Shown here: positions 10,044 to 19,345 of the stretch, piece by piece
Layout of the letters: each line of letters begins with the position of its first letter
Position numbering within the stretch: the stretch's first letter is position 1
Source: Hyphomicrobiales bacterium
Lineage (GTDB): Bacteria > Pseudomonadota > Alphaproteobacteria > Rhizobiales > Rhizobiaceae
NCBI GenBank assembly: GCA_900472625.1
Contig: UCIT01000008.1
Span: 62,001-126,000 of the forward strand
Length of the DNA stretch: 64,000 bases
Direction of reading: 5' to 3'
Position numbers and translations under genes: made by a program
Notes under the pieces: generated by a model
The model's input: the letters and a program-made list of their open reading frames with translations, nothing else
Told to the model about the DNA's origin: nothing
Databases searched by the model: none

Positions 10044-11207
10044 ATGACGGTGAAGCTGAAAATCACGGCAATCAAGCCATATCCAGTATGGGTGGGCATA
10101 CGCAATCAGATGCTGGTCAAGGTCGAGACCGATGGCGGCATCTTTGGCTGGGGCGAGAGCGGGTTGAGCGGTCGCGAGAAGGCGGTTGCTGCAACCGTCG
10201 AGCACTATCGTGAGTTCCTCATCGGTCGTGACGCAATGCAGATCGGCCGCATTTGGCAGGAGCTTTATCGAAGCCAATATTTTGAGGGAGGTCGTGTTCT
10301 CCAGGCGGCGGTTTCTGCGATCGATATTGCGCTTCATGACATCAAGGGCAAGGCACTGGGTGTCCCGGTCTACGATCTCTTGGGTGGCAAACAACGCGAG
10401 CGGATACCGACCTTTGCCTCAACTGGTGATGAGGCAGAAGGAGATGCTGCGATCGAACGTGCGATCGAATTGCGTGACGAGGGCTGGCAGGCGATCCGGT
10501 TTTTCCCGGCAGGCCAAAGCAGTCGAGACGTTTTCGAGCCACGACAGTCGATTGGAGCGACCGCAGCAATGCTGAACAAGGCCCGCGAGGCTTTGGGAGG
10601 CGATGTTGTCCTGGGGATCGACTACCATCATCGGCTGTCGGTGGCTGAAGCGGCAAGCTTCTGCAACAAGCTGGAACGCGGCGTTCTGGACTTCCTAGAA
10701 GAGCCGATAAGGGACGAGACACCAGGTGCCTACGAGGCGCTGCGCAAGATGACCGACATTCCGTTTGCCATCGGCGAGGAATTTGCCAGCAAGTGGCAGT
10801 TCCTGCCTTACATCGAGCACGACCTCCATCAGTTCAACAGGATCGACGTCTGCAATGTCGGCGGCCTCACCGAAGCGATGAAAGTGGCAGGTTGGAGCGA
10901 GGCCCATTATGTCGACCTTATGCCGCACAATCCGCTCGGTCCTGTGTGCACCGCTGCGACTGTTCATTTTGGCGCTGCAGTGGCCAACTTTGCCTGGCTG
11001 GAGACCAGGGTCCCTGAGGTCAGGCTCGGGTTCGACAACTCTGACTTCTTTCCTGTGCAACCAAGGCTCGACGGAAGCGAGTATCCGGTGAGCGACCTTC
11101 CCGGCCTCGGCGTCGAGGTTAATGAGGATGCAATTGCGGCTCAGAGCTTTCGCTTTTGGGAAGCCCCTCACCTCAGGCGCCGCGATGGTTCCGTCACGAA
11201 CTGGTAA
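10044..11207 (+). CDS. Galactonate dehydratase-like enolase-superfamily protein, copy 4
   Basis: The 387-residue protein matches the DgoD-like layout: Asp in GIDYHHRL, Glu in FLEEPIRD, Glu in IGEEFASKWQF and the barrel His in MPHNPLGPV. DgoD-type enzymes dehydrate an aldonic acid to its 2-keto-3-deoxy form. The second-strand position that is often Lys reads AIRFFPAG, with Arg, so the acid may differ from galactonate. It is in the importer operon and is the only enolase-superfamily copy on the plus strand, so it probably acts on the imported compound or its first oxidation product. Confidence 0.87.
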   Translation: MTVKLKITAIKPYPVWVGIRNQMLVKVETDGGIFGWGESGLSGREKAVAATVEHYREFLIGRDAMQIGRIWQELYRSQYFEGGRVLQAAVSAIDIALHDIKGKALGVPVYDLLGGKQRERIPTFASTGDEAEGDAAIERAIELRDEGWQAIRFFPAGQSSRDVFEPRQSIGATAAMLNKAREALGGDVVLGIDYHHRLSVAEAASFCNKLERGVLDFLEEPIRDETPGAYEALRKMTDIPFAIGEEFASKWQFLPYIEHDLHQFNRIDVCNVGGLTEAMKVAGWSEAHYVDLMPHNPLGPVCTAATVHFGAAVANFAWLETRVPEVRLGFDNSDFFPVQPRLDGSEYPVSDLPGLGVEVNEDAIAAQSFRFWEAPHLRRRDGSVTNW

Positions 11208-11229
11208 TCACCGAACACTGGAGTTCATC

Positions 11230-11970
11230 ATGATAAAGACCCAAGACATTCAGCGGCCGCCGAAAGAATTGATCGACGCGCTGAAGGAAATCGGTGCAGC
11301 AACGATCGCTGGCACGCTCGGCCACATGGGATTTCGCAATCCACATATGGTCGGCCCCGTGTCGCAGACCAGAGGCAAATCAATCGTCGGCCCAGCCTTG
11401 ACGCTACAGTTCCTGCCACAACGACCGGATCTCTTCAGCGAAGGCGAGTATGCGGATCCGGAGACCCAGCTACATCGCCATGTGCTCTATCACGTACAGA
11501 AGGGCGATGTGGTCGTCGTCGATGCACGTGGTGACATGAGTTCTGGCGTGTTTGGGGACATGATGTCGACCTATTTCAGGGGTCGAGGCGGTGCGGGCAT
11601 CGTGATTGACGGCTGCATGCGCGACAGGCCGAACGTCGAGAAGCTTGATTTGTCGCTCTGGCTGCGCGGATGGACGCCAAACTATCATGTGCAAACCAGC
11701 ATCTATCCAAACGCTGTCAATGTCCCGATCGCCTGTGGCGGCGTCACTGTGATCCCTGGCGATATCATTGTGGCTGACGATGACGGGGTGGTGGTGTTGC
11801 CCGTTGCTATGGCCGCGAAGGTGATCGAGGAATCACAAACCCATCATGATTGGGAGGAATTTTCTCGCGCCAAGCTAATGGAAGGCGGATCACTACAGCG
11901 ATACTATCCATTGCACGATGACGCCCGGGCGGAATACGATGACTGGCTACGAAATCCCGCTGGGAGATAA
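11230..11970 (+). CDS. RraA-like / HMG-CHA aldolase family protein
   Basis: This 246-residue protein belongs to the RraA fold family that includes 4-hydroxy-4-methyl-2-oxoglutarate aldolase. The core motif region reads GIVIDGCMRDRPNVEKL, with the Arg-Asp pair used for pyruvate enolate and metal binding, and VIPGDIIVADDDGVVVLP near the end. In sugar-acid operons such proteins are proposed to cleave or process 2-keto acids. Here it sits directly after a dehydratase gene (22 bp gap), which fits aldol cleavage of the keto-deoxy product. A pure RNase-E-regulator role is unlikely in this context. Confidence 0.8.
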   Translation: MIKTQDIQRPPKELIDALKEIGAATIAGTLGHMGFRNPHMVGPVSQTRGKSIVGPALTLQFLPQRPDLFSEGEYADPETQLHRHVLYHVQKGDVVVVDARGDMSSGVFGDMMSTYFRGRGGAGIVIDGCMRDRPNVEKLDLSLWLRGWTPNYHVQTSIYPNAVNVPIACGGVTVIPGDIIVADDDGVVVLPVAMAAKVIEESQTHHDWEEFSRAKLMEGGSLQRYYPLHDDARAEYDDWLRNPAGR

Positions 11971-12358
11971 GCCGATCCAGCCGTAAGGCCTTATCGCGCG
12001 CTCCAATCAATCGCTCTACGATCGAACGCTCTCGCAAGTTGGCTTCACCCGCGAGGCGTACGCATTTTAGTTTGGAGGCCAGCTGCCAAGCGACAAGACA
12101 GTCGGCCGGTCGATCCCTCGCCGAATTGCCTGGGTCGAACCGGATGAAGCCGCGCGGCGCGTGCGCGAGTTGGAGCTGAGGTCGTTGCTTGTTGATTTCA
12201 AGCCGAAGGGAAACGCAAAGACCGTAGTCGCCTTATGTCGTCGCGAAGAAGGGTCTTAGGCGTATCGACAAGCCCGACCAAGAACCTGCGCGAACCTTTA
12301 TCCAGGCTATCAATGCTGCTCAATTCCGGCCCTTTGGTCGCTATTCAGCTCCTATCGC
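11971..12358. other. Intergenic stretch with eroded coding remnants
   Basis: No intact gene is visible. Short plus-strand frames remain, such as one encoding RTLSQVGFTREAYAF before a stop near 12070, one ending CRREEGS near 12258, and one ending [12 protein letters not shown] at about 12362. They look like pieces of one or more decayed genes, but I could not identify them. Confidence 0.4.
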
Positions 12359-14614
12359 CTAGAATTCTTCCCAGCTGTCGTTCGCCGGAACGGAGACCGA
12401 CACCGCCGAACCCGCGCTGGAAAACACGCGCGTCAGCTTATTTGCCATTGCGCGGACGGGAGAAGCTGCAGGTGCATGTGATCGGCTAGCGATCACTGCA
12501 CCGCGTCCGCTCGAACCGGACTGCATGAATTCGGCTGCGCGCTCGCCCAACCGGAACTGTTCCACGAGGTCCTTGAGCTTTGCCGATTCCATAGCAAGCG
12601 TTGCACCCGCAGCGTTTGCCTCTTCAACCATAGCCGCGTTCTGCTGGGTGACCTGGTCCATCTGGTTCACGGCGGTATTCACCTCAGCCAAGCCAACCGA
12701 TTGTTCCTTCGCCGACGTCGCGATCGAGTCCATATGCTGGTTCATCGTCACGATGTAGGTTTCGATCGCTTTTAGTGCTTCGCCTGTCTGGCTCACCAGC
12801 TGGACGCCGGCCTGCACATTACCGGTCGAATTGCGAATGAGATCCTTGATTTCCTTGGCGGCCTTTGCGGAGCGCTGTGCGAGTTCGCGGACCTCCTGTG
12901 CGACGACGGCAAAGCCCTTGCCTGCCTCGCCCGCCCTTGCAGCCTCCACGCCAGCGTTCAATGCCAAGAGGTTGGTCTGGAAGGCAATCTCGTCGATGAC
13001 GCCAATTATATTGGAGATTTCGTTCGAAGACTTTTCGATCTTGCTCATGGCGTCGACTGCATTTCGAACGACGTCGCCGGACTGACGAGCGCTTTCATTC
13101 GCTTGAACAGCGACGCTGCGCACTTCTTCGGCACGCTTGGAGGAGTTCGAAACGTTTGCGGTGATCTGATCGAGCGCAGCCGCCGTTTCTTCGAGAGAAG
13201 CAGCCTGTTGTTCAGTCCGCTTTGAGAGATCATCGGCACTCTGGCTGATTTCCCGCGATCCGCTTTCGATGGAACGTGTTGCGCCTGCAACCGACACCAA
13301 TGTCGATCTCAGTTGCTCCACGGCGCTATTATAATCGGACCGAAGGTTCTCGAAATCGTCTGCAAAACGTTCCGTGAGCTGGAAGCTGAGATCGCCCGAC
13401 GCCAATCGCTTGAGACCATTGGCCAGACCGCTCGTCGCTTGGGCCATGGCTTCTGCCCGCGCTTTGTCGCGCTCGTCATTGCGCTGACGCTCCTCATCGG
13501 AAGACGCTCGCTGCTGATCGGCGTCGCGTTCAAGTGCCTGCGTACGAAGCGCGTTGTCCTTGAACACCTGGACTGCTCTGGCCATTGCACCGATCTCATC
13601 CGGTCGCGCGCCTCCCTCGATTGTATCGTCCAAATCACCGGCGGCCAGCTTGGACATGGTTGTGTTGATACGACCAATCGCGCCACCTACCGAGCGCGCA
13701 AAGAAAAAGAACCCAAGCAGCGAAAACAGCGAGACGATCACCGTCCCAACAATCGTGGTCCAGAGTGCTTGCGCCGCGCCCGCGGCGACCTCGCTGACGT
13801 TCGAAGCTACCTCGAGCACGCCAATTGTCTGGCCCGAAAAGTTTTTGAATGGCACGGCATTGATCACGAACGTCTTTTCGCCATCAACGGCTTCTTTCTG
13901 TACCGTTCTTCCTTGAAATGCTGCGGTCATCTCTTCGTCCGACAGCAGGGATTTCTCGCCCGTGGAAGCCTGGATGGCGAACTTACCGTCAGCTGCAACA
14001 TGAACCGTCACGTCGCCGTCCATCCTCGCGGCGAGCGGTTCGAAATAGGCGTTCGTCATGCCCGTCCCGATATCGACCACTCCGATCGTCTTTCCGGCGT
14101 TCGAGATCGGGGCCGACGCGAACATCGACACTGCTGTTTTTCCCGGTTCAATGCCAGCGACGAGTTTGCCGGTCGAGAGCGCCTCGACGATCGTCTTGCG
14201 GCGGCCGGTCATGTCATCGCCGAATTTGTCGGGCGTGTGGATACGGGCAAGCGCCGTTCCCTTTGCATCAACGAACGTAATGTTTTGAAGACCGCCACTC
14301 TCTTTGATCGCAGGCATAGCGGCGATGTAACGGGAGATGAGCTCATCTCGCCCGCCTGCCATGACCAATCTGACAACATCGGGTTCGTTCGCAAGCGTTA
14401 CGGCAAGGGCAGATGCCGACTTCTGCTGAGCATCCATATCCGTCTGAATGAGCGACAAATCGCCAGCCGCTTCACGCCGCAGGGCTTCATGACTGGAAAC
14501 AGATTGGCGGTACCATGCGCTGGTGCCGATCGCCACGCTCGAAAACAGAACCGCCGCGAAGCCGCAGGCGGTGATCGTGACCCACAACGGTCGTTTGATG
14601 GTGCCTTGCGACAT
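12359..14614 (-). CDS. Methyl-accepting chemotaxis protein with CheR tether
   Basis: This 751-residue chemoreceptor has an N-terminal membrane helix (about 12-33), a periplasmic Cache-like sensor (about 35-290), a second membrane helix (about 295-318), a HAMP region, a second HAMP-like segment near 395-445 and a cytoplasmic signalling domain. The conserved tip reads [20 protein letters not shown]. The C-terminus NDSWEEF matches the xWxxF pentapeptide that binds the CheR methyltransferase. The ligand is unknown; the neighbouring sugar-acid locus makes a sugar acid a reasonable guess only. Confidence 0.93.
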   Translation of the reverse strand: MSQGTIKRPLWVTITACGFAAVLFSSVAIGTSAWYRQSVSSHEALRREAAGDLSLIQTDMDAQQKSASALAVTLANEPDVVRLVMAGGRDELISRYIAAMPAIKESGGLQNITFVDAKGTALARIHTPDKFGDDMTGRRKTIVEALSTGKLVAGIEPGKTAVSMFASAPISNAGKTIGVVDIGTGMTNAYFEPLAARMDGDVTVHVAADGKFAIQASTGEKSLLSDEEMTAAFQGRTVQKEAVDGEKTFVINAVPFKNFSGQTIGVLEVASNVSEVAAGAAQALWTTIVGTVIVSLFSLLGFFFFARSVGGAIGRINTTMSKLAAGDLDDTIEGGARPDEIGAMARAVQVFKDNALRTQALERDADQQRASSDEERQRNDERDKARAEAMAQATSGLANGLKRLASGDLSFQLTERFADDFENLRSDYNSAVEQLRSTLVSVAGATRSIESGSREISQSADDLSKRTEQQAASLEETAAALDQITANVSNSSKRAEEVRSVAVQANESARQSGDVVRNAVDAMSKIEKSSNEISNIIGVIDEIAFQTNLLALNAGVEAARAGEAGKGFAVVAQEVRELAQRSAKAAKEIKDLIRNSTGNVQAGVQLVSQTGEALKAIETYIVTMNQHMDSIATSAKEQSVGLAEVNTAVNQMDQVTQQNAAMVEEANAAGATLAMESAKLKDLVEQFRLGERAAEFMQSGSSGRGAVIASRSHAPAASPVRAMANKLTRVFSSAGSAVSVSVPANDSWEEF

Positions 14615-14880
14615 GAAAGTTCTCCCGAAATATCAGATCCATGTCTGCGATCGAATTCGGAAATTTTCTCTAAATGTTGGATGACTTTTTGCGCTAGGTG
14701 ATCACGTCACGCATTCTGCGATCCAAAAGTCTGTCTCCGCCCTATTCGGTTGCGGGGCCCTGACGCAGAGAGCCTTGGAAAAAATTCGACCGCTCTTTAG
14801 GGACTCGCACCGGTGACTACTCTAAGCGCTTCAAAAGGCGAACTTTTTACCAATAACTAAATTTCATCAGCCAATTGAGC

Positions 14881-15738
14881 TCAAGCCGACATGATCCACG
14901 CAAATGCAGCGGCGGCACTCATGCCGAGTTCTCTGAATATCGGTGCTGTCCACGACACGTACCCGAAAAACAGGATGTTGTTGGCAGCGAAGTAGAGGGC
15001 GATCAGCCACGCAACAGGGTTAACGACAGGCAGGCCGGGTCGCGTAGTCGTTGGCTCTTCAACGACGAGCGCCCGTGTTCCACCTTCAGCAGCAGCGACG
15101 ACGATCCAGGCGGCTATGGCCGTGAGGGAGGGAATCGCCAGGATACCGTCAGCAAACCTCCAGCCTCCGCCCAGATTTGCAAGCGGTTCGGTCAGGCAGG
15201 CCGCAAGCGTACTGCCGAGGCCCAGTGAGGATGCGTAGATCCCCATCAGAACCGCTTCCTGCTTCGGAAAACTCTTCTTTGCGAAGCCTGGGATTAATGC
15301 ACCTGCGATCGCAATCCCCGCTCCTACTCCCACAGTGGAAACCAGAAGCATGACGACGGAGCTGGAGAAGGCTCGGAGAATTGTCGTCAGCATCAGGATG
15401 ATCAGTGCGGTCAGAATGACCCTGTCGCGACCAAATCGGTGGACGAGCCAAGGAGTGGGAAACGCCAGCAAACCCATCAGCATTGGAGGAATGGCTGTCA
15501 GCAGCGACGCCTCGGCGTTGGACATCCCAAACTCCTGACGGATATGTGGCAGCAGCGGCCCGATCGAAACGATCCCCGGACGAAGATCGATGGCCACAAG
15601 AACGATCGCAGCGACGGTGGCAGCGAACGAGAGCACCGAGCGGGCGAATGCTTCCGGAACCACTGCCGTAGCAGCATCGGCCTGAACAACTCGAAGACGA
15701 AAGTGGGCTAAGGGCCGGGCGGAAGGAATATGCGTCAT
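14881..15738 (-). pseudogene. MFS transporter of the CynX/NimT type, C-terminally truncated
   Basis: The 285-residue frame encodes a loop and about seven to eight membrane helices, with the family loop HRFGRDRVILTALI after helix 2. Complete members have about 400 residues and twelve helices. Here the frame stops after ELGMSAAAAFAWIMSA, where homologues would continue with the last four helices. No hydrophobic continuation is visible in any frame down to 14615. GGAGG lies six bases before the start. It is last in a LysR-linked minus-strand series, so it is a probable pseudogene of an otherwise intact cluster. Confidence 0.7.
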
Positions 15739-15813
15739 CGGGGACCTCCAAGGCGAGCAGCAAATTGATGGGCATGGCGGGCCAAGACAAAACGACCCGC
15801 CATGACATTGGAT

Positions 15814-16575
15814 TTACTTCGCAGCCTCGATGATCAGCTTCGCCACGACGTCCGGGTGAGACAGCATGACGACATGGCTTGCAGCCACCTCGACGGTTGT
15901 CGCCTTCAGCCGCTTGACCTGATCTCGCTGGAGCTGCGGTGGGATCACCTTATCGTCCGTGGACACAACCTCGAAGGAAGGAACCGTGTGCCAGGCAGCC
16001 TGTGTGACGGCCGTTGAAACGGCCTTCACGCCAAATGCACCCTGTGTGGCCGCGATAAGTGCACGCTGGCTGCGAGGCAGATCCGGCGCGAAGTAGTCGA
16101 AGATGCCTTCGTCAGTGAATTTCAGATATCCTGCATCATCCTTCACAATGAACGGCCTGCCGGGCGCGTTTGGATATGGCTTTTGGGTGTCGAGCACCGA
16201 CTGGCCGACCTCTGGCGCATAAGCCGCGACGTACACGAGGGAATGAACCTTTGGATTGACACCCGCCTGCGTGATGACGGCACCGCCGTAGGAATGGCCG
16301 ACCAACACGACCGGTCCTTCAGCATCGGCAATCGCCCGGTCGGTGAAAGCAACGTCATTGTCCAGGGTGTCCAGCGGGTTCTGGACCGCTACGACTTTCA
16401 ATCCTGCCTTTTTCAGAAGTGGGATGACCTTGTTCCAAGAAGAACCATCGGCAAATGCGCCGTGAACGAGGACAACGGTCTTGGCCTTGAAGTCTGCCGC
16501 AGCCGCCGGCAGGGCGACACTGGCTGTGATTGCAACGACGGCCACAGCCGAGATGAAGGAGTTCAGGAGTTTCAT
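15814..16575 (-). CDS. Secreted alpha/beta-hydrolase
   Basis: This 253-residue protein starts with a signal peptide (cleavage near ALPAAAADF) followed by an alpha/beta-hydrolase fold. The oxyanion segment VLVHGAFADG and the nucleophile elbow GHSYGG (Ser) are clear, with Asp in VVSTDDKVIP and His in AASHVVMLSHPD as probable triad partners. I used the ATG at 16575 because AAGGA is eight bases upstream; an ATG three codons earlier overlaps that site. It sits between the GlcG-like gene and the truncated MFS gene. It resembles salicylate-esterase-like periplasmic hydrolases, but the substrate is unknown. Confidence 0.85.
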   Translation of the reverse strand: MKLLNSFISAVAVVAITASVALPAAAADFKAKTVVLVHGAFADGSSWNKVIPLLKKAGLKVVAVQNPLDTLDNDVAFTDRAIADAEGPVVLVGHSYGGAVITQAGVNPKVHSLVYVAAYAPEVGQSVLDTQKPYPNAPGRPFIVKDDAGYLKFTDEGIFDYFAPDLPRSQRALIAATQGAFGVKAVSTAVTQAAWHTVPSFEVVSTDDKVIPPQLQRDQVKRLKATTVEVAASHVVMLSHPDVVAKLIIEAAK

Positions 16576-16763
16576 TTCATGCATCCTTTTGCAAAATCAT
16601 TGATGAGGGGTGAGATCACGCGCACACTTGTCCGGTCCCGACCAACCGAAGTTGAAATCGGGCGCCACTCTTTACGATGAGGGATCAAGCCACGGACATG
16701 CGGCTTGAGAATGGGATCAGATTACGGGGCCGATGGTTATTTGGCTTCGGCACCACGTTTGGC

Positions 16764-17204
16764 CTAGGAGCGAGCGGGGACGAGAAGGTCGACCAGAGTT
16801 CCAGCGCCAGCCTCTGCTATCGCAACATCTTCCGCGACGGTGCCGCCGCTGACACCGATCGCGCCGATCGCTTGCCCACTGAATTGGATGGGGATGCCTC
16901 CCCCGAACACGACGACGCGACCGTTGTAGGAATGCTGAATTCCGAAGAGCTCAGCGCCCGGTTGCGCCAACACGCTCAGCCTGTCAGTCCCATTGTTGAA
17001 GATCTGCGCGGTGAACGCCTTGTTGATCGCCAGTTCAACGGATCCCGTTATGGCTCCGGCCTGGCGCTCGAAGGCAAGCAGGTAGCCGTCCGGCCCAATG
17101 ACCGCGATCGAACATTGGACATTGAAGGCGGTCGCCTTGGACTTTGATGTCTCGATCATCTCCCGAGCCTGTGCAGCCGAGAGCGTTGGTTTGAGGCTGA
17201 TCAT
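16764..17204 (-). CDS. GlcG/HbpS-family protein
   Basis: This 146-residue protein of the GlcG/HbpS fold begins ISLKPTLSAAQAREMIE and contains the typical glycine-rich core VVVFGGGIPIQF and GAIGVSGGTVAEDVAIAEAG. The family binds small ligands, including haem in HbpS, and is often next to oxidative or glycolate genes; its molecular role here is unknown. A longer frame extends to 17366, but only the ATG at 17204 gives the normal family length. It follows the DJ-1-like gene by about 65 bp on the same strand. Confidence 0.8.
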   Translation of the reverse strand: MISLKPTLSAAQAREMIETSKSKATAFNVQCSIAVIGPDGYLLAFERQAGAITGSVELAINKAFTAQIFNNGTDRLSVLAQPGAELFGIQHSYNGRVVVFGGGIPIQFSGQAIGAIGVSGGTVAEDVAIAEAGAGTLVDLLVPARS

Positions 17205-17268
17205 TTCGATATCCGATTTTCGGGTGGCCGACCGCCGTCTGTTGGCGGCCGTCCACGATGCTGAATGA

Positions 17269-17967
17269 TCAGGCTGCCCGGATACGGGTCTGGCGCAGGG
17301 CGGTGAGCAGAGCTTCGGCGGCCTCACCGGAAGATCCCGGGTTCTGGCCGGTGATGAGTTGGCCATCGACGACCGTGTGAACGCCCCAATCCTTCACTTT
17401 GGAGAACACAGCACCTTGAGCGATGAGCACGTCCTCGACCAGGAAGGGCACAACCTTGGTCAGGCCAACGCCTTCTTCTTCGGTATTGGTGAAGCCTGTG
17501 AGGTAGCGACCCTGAGCAAACGGTGTGCCGTCTGCATTCTTGACATGGCGCAGCACGCCCGGAGCATGGCAGACCAGCGCGATGGTCTTGCCGGCCGCGA
17601 TGAAGGATTCGATGAGCGCGATGGAATTCTTGTCTTCAGCGAGATCCCACATCGGGCCATGACCGCCGGGATAGAAGACAGTGTCGAAATCCTTCTGGTC
17701 GACGCTGTCGAGGCGCACCGTCTGGGCGAGCTGCGCGTTAGCGTCGGCGTCTGCCTTGAAACGAGCCGTGAGCTCGGTCTGGAACATCGGTTCGTCGCTC
17801 TTTGGGTCGAGCGGCGGCTGGCCGCCCTTGGGCGAAGCAAGCGTGATCTCGGCGCCGGCGTCCTTGAAGACGTAATAGGGAGCTGCCAGCTCCTCAAGCC
17901 AGAACCCGGTCTTGCGGCCGGTGTCGCCGAGCGTATCGTGCGAAGTCAGTACCATGAGAATTTTCAT
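17269..17967 (-). CDS. DJ-1/PfpI-family protein, Hsp31-like
   Basis: The 232-residue protein has the class I glutamine-amidotransferase-like fold of DJ-1/PfpI. The nucleophile Cys is in ALVCHAPGVL, with the following His, and the conserved Glu is in TGFWLEEL. The length and the GGHGPMWDL segment match the Hsp31-like glyoxalase/deglycase group, which handles methylglyoxal and similar electrophiles. AAGGA precedes the ATG. It is first of a minus-strand series divergent from a LysR-type regulator gene, which probably controls it. Confidence 0.88.
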   Translation of the reverse strand: MKILMVLTSHDTLGDTGRKTGFWLEELAAPYYVFKDAGAEITLASPKGGQPPLDPKSDEPMFQTELTARFKADADANAQLAQTVRLDSVDQKDFDTVFYPGGHGPMWDLAEDKNSIALIESFIAAGKTIALVCHAPGVLRHVKNADGTPFAQGRYLTGFTNTEEEGVGLTKVVPFLVEDVLIAQGAVFSKVKDWGVHTVVDGQLITGQNPGSSGEAAEALLTALRQTRIRAA

Positions 17968-18044
17968 CGTCTTATCCTTTGTTGGTCGCGGCCGGACCGG
18001 CCCGGATTGTCGATCAGCGCTGCTGGCCTTTCGATGAAGTGATC

Positions 18045-18105
18045 ATGTCATCCGCAGAGATATTTGAGAAATTTACTTGTTGGATTTTAGATATTCACAT
18101 GACAT
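18045..18105. promoter_or_regulatory. Divergent promoter region between the DJ-1-like and LysR genes
   Basis: The inverted repeat ATGTCAT (18045-18051) and ATGACAT (18099-18105) lies in the 147-bp gap between the two divergent genes. The second arm is only ten bases before the LysR start. LysR proteins commonly bind such divergent regions and repress themselves, so this is a candidate site. Confidence 0.35.
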
Positions 18106-18114
18106 TACATCTGG

Positions 18115-19044
18115 ATGAGATATGACCTGAACCTTCTGCCCGTCTTCCTGGCCCTCATGGAGGAGCGGAGCGTAACGCGTGCTGCCAGCCGCCTCGGCAT
18201 CACGCAGCCTGCGCTGTCGAATTCGCTGAACCGGCTCCGCGACATGCTGAAGGATCCACTGTTCATCCGGGAACGATACGGCATCAGGCCAACACAGCTT
18301 GCGGAGGAGATCGTCCCGACGATCGAGGCCGCACTGGCGCAGCTTGATGATCTCATCGTCCACCAGCAGGATTTCGATCCCGCAAGTGCGGAGCGTCTGT
18401 TCCTGATCGCACCGAATAGTTATGTGGAATTGGTTCTCATGCCAGCATTGGTGGCCAGGCTGCGCGAGCAAGCGCCCGGCATCAAGCTACGCATGACGCC
18501 TTTCGGCAACGATCTCGCCGATACCGGGGTGATTTCGGGAACGACAGCGATGGTGCTGGGAAGGATTATTGATCCACCGGACAACCTCGTCGTCCAGCAT
18601 CTCATGGACGACGGACTGGCCTGCATCGTACGTCGCGACCATCCGGATGTCGGTGCCAGCCTGACGCGGGATCTTTACGAGAGCCTGAAGCACGTCAACG
18701 TCCTGCCGCCGGGTCGCATTCGCGCGGGCGTATTTCAGGCGTTGGGGAAGCAAAATCTCAAGCGCGAGGTTGCTGTCTCCGTCACACATTTCCTGTCAGT
18801 TCCCGAGATGGTCGCGGTGACCGATTATTGCGCAACATTGCCGCGGCTAATCTGCCGCAGCCTCGAGCGCGACCCGCGGCTTAAGGTCGTCGAAGCACCT
18901 GTCGATCTTGGAACATTTCCGGTCGAGATGGCTTGGCATGTGCGATATCGTCACGATCCCGCTCATCGTTGGCTTAGGGGAGTCGTGAGTGAACTCGCCA
19001 AAGACCTGGTAATGTACTCGACGCAAGATGTTGCGTTTCGCTAG
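18115..19044 (+). CDS. LysR-type transcriptional regulator
   Basis: The 309-residue protein has the N-terminal winged helix-turn-helix (residues 1-65, RSVTRAASRLGITQPALSNS) and a substrate-binding-like effector domain. The opening DLNLLPVFLALMEE places it in the NodD/LinR/PcpR-like branch of the family. It is transcribed away from the DJ-1, GlcG, hydrolase and MFS series and is the likely regulator. The inducer is unknown. Length is normal. Confidence 0.9.
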   Translation: MRYDLNLLPVFLALMEERSVTRAASRLGITQPALSNSLNRLRDMLKDPLFIRERYGIRPTQLAEEIVPTIEAALAQLDDLIVHQQDFDPASAERLFLIAPNSYVELVLMPALVARLREQAPGIKLRMTPFGNDLADTGVISGTTAMVLGRIIDPPDNLVVQHLMDDGLACIVRRDHPDVGASLTRDLYESLKHVNVLPPGRIRAGVFQALGKQNLKREVAVSVTHFLSVPEMVAVTDYCATLPRLICRSLERDPRLKVVEAPVDLGTFPVEMAWHVRYRHDPAHRWLRGVVSELAKDLVMYSTQDVAFR

Positions 19045-19345
19045 TCCGGGCGACAGTATCGCTCTTGCACGAAATCGAACGAGTGACCTGGCGCTCAGAG
19101 CGGCAAAGTATCGAGTGGAGATGCATTGGTCTGTGCACGTGGCGAGTGAACGAGACAATGGCTACGCGGGCGTTCCTTATTGTGGACGACCGAAGGCGCA
19201 GATCGCTTCATTGTCACGGCCTTATGACGACGGAGCTGTTAAAGGATAGATATGGCGCCTTGCCTGGGTCTGGGTCTTCGCCTTGAAGGAGTTCGAACAT
19301 TTGGGGAGAAAGTAGCCTCTTTTCCCGATGCATTCGACATAAACT
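19045..19345. other. Intergenic stretch, possible response-regulator crumb
   Basis: No complete gene is seen. From 19158 the plus strand reads MATRAFLIVDD, like the first strand of a receiver domain, then loses resemblance. This is too short to be sure. The 3' ends of the LysR and dehydrogenase genes converge here. Confidence 0.3.

Noticed and set aside
13313..14701. 462-codon plus-strand frame opposite the chemoreceptor gene
   Set aside because: It is antisense to an unambiguous chemoreceptor and arises from high GC codon use.
14740..14850. Possible tRNA-like T-loop (GTGCGAGTC on the minus strand)
   Set aside because: No stem pairing or cloverleaf could be built around it.
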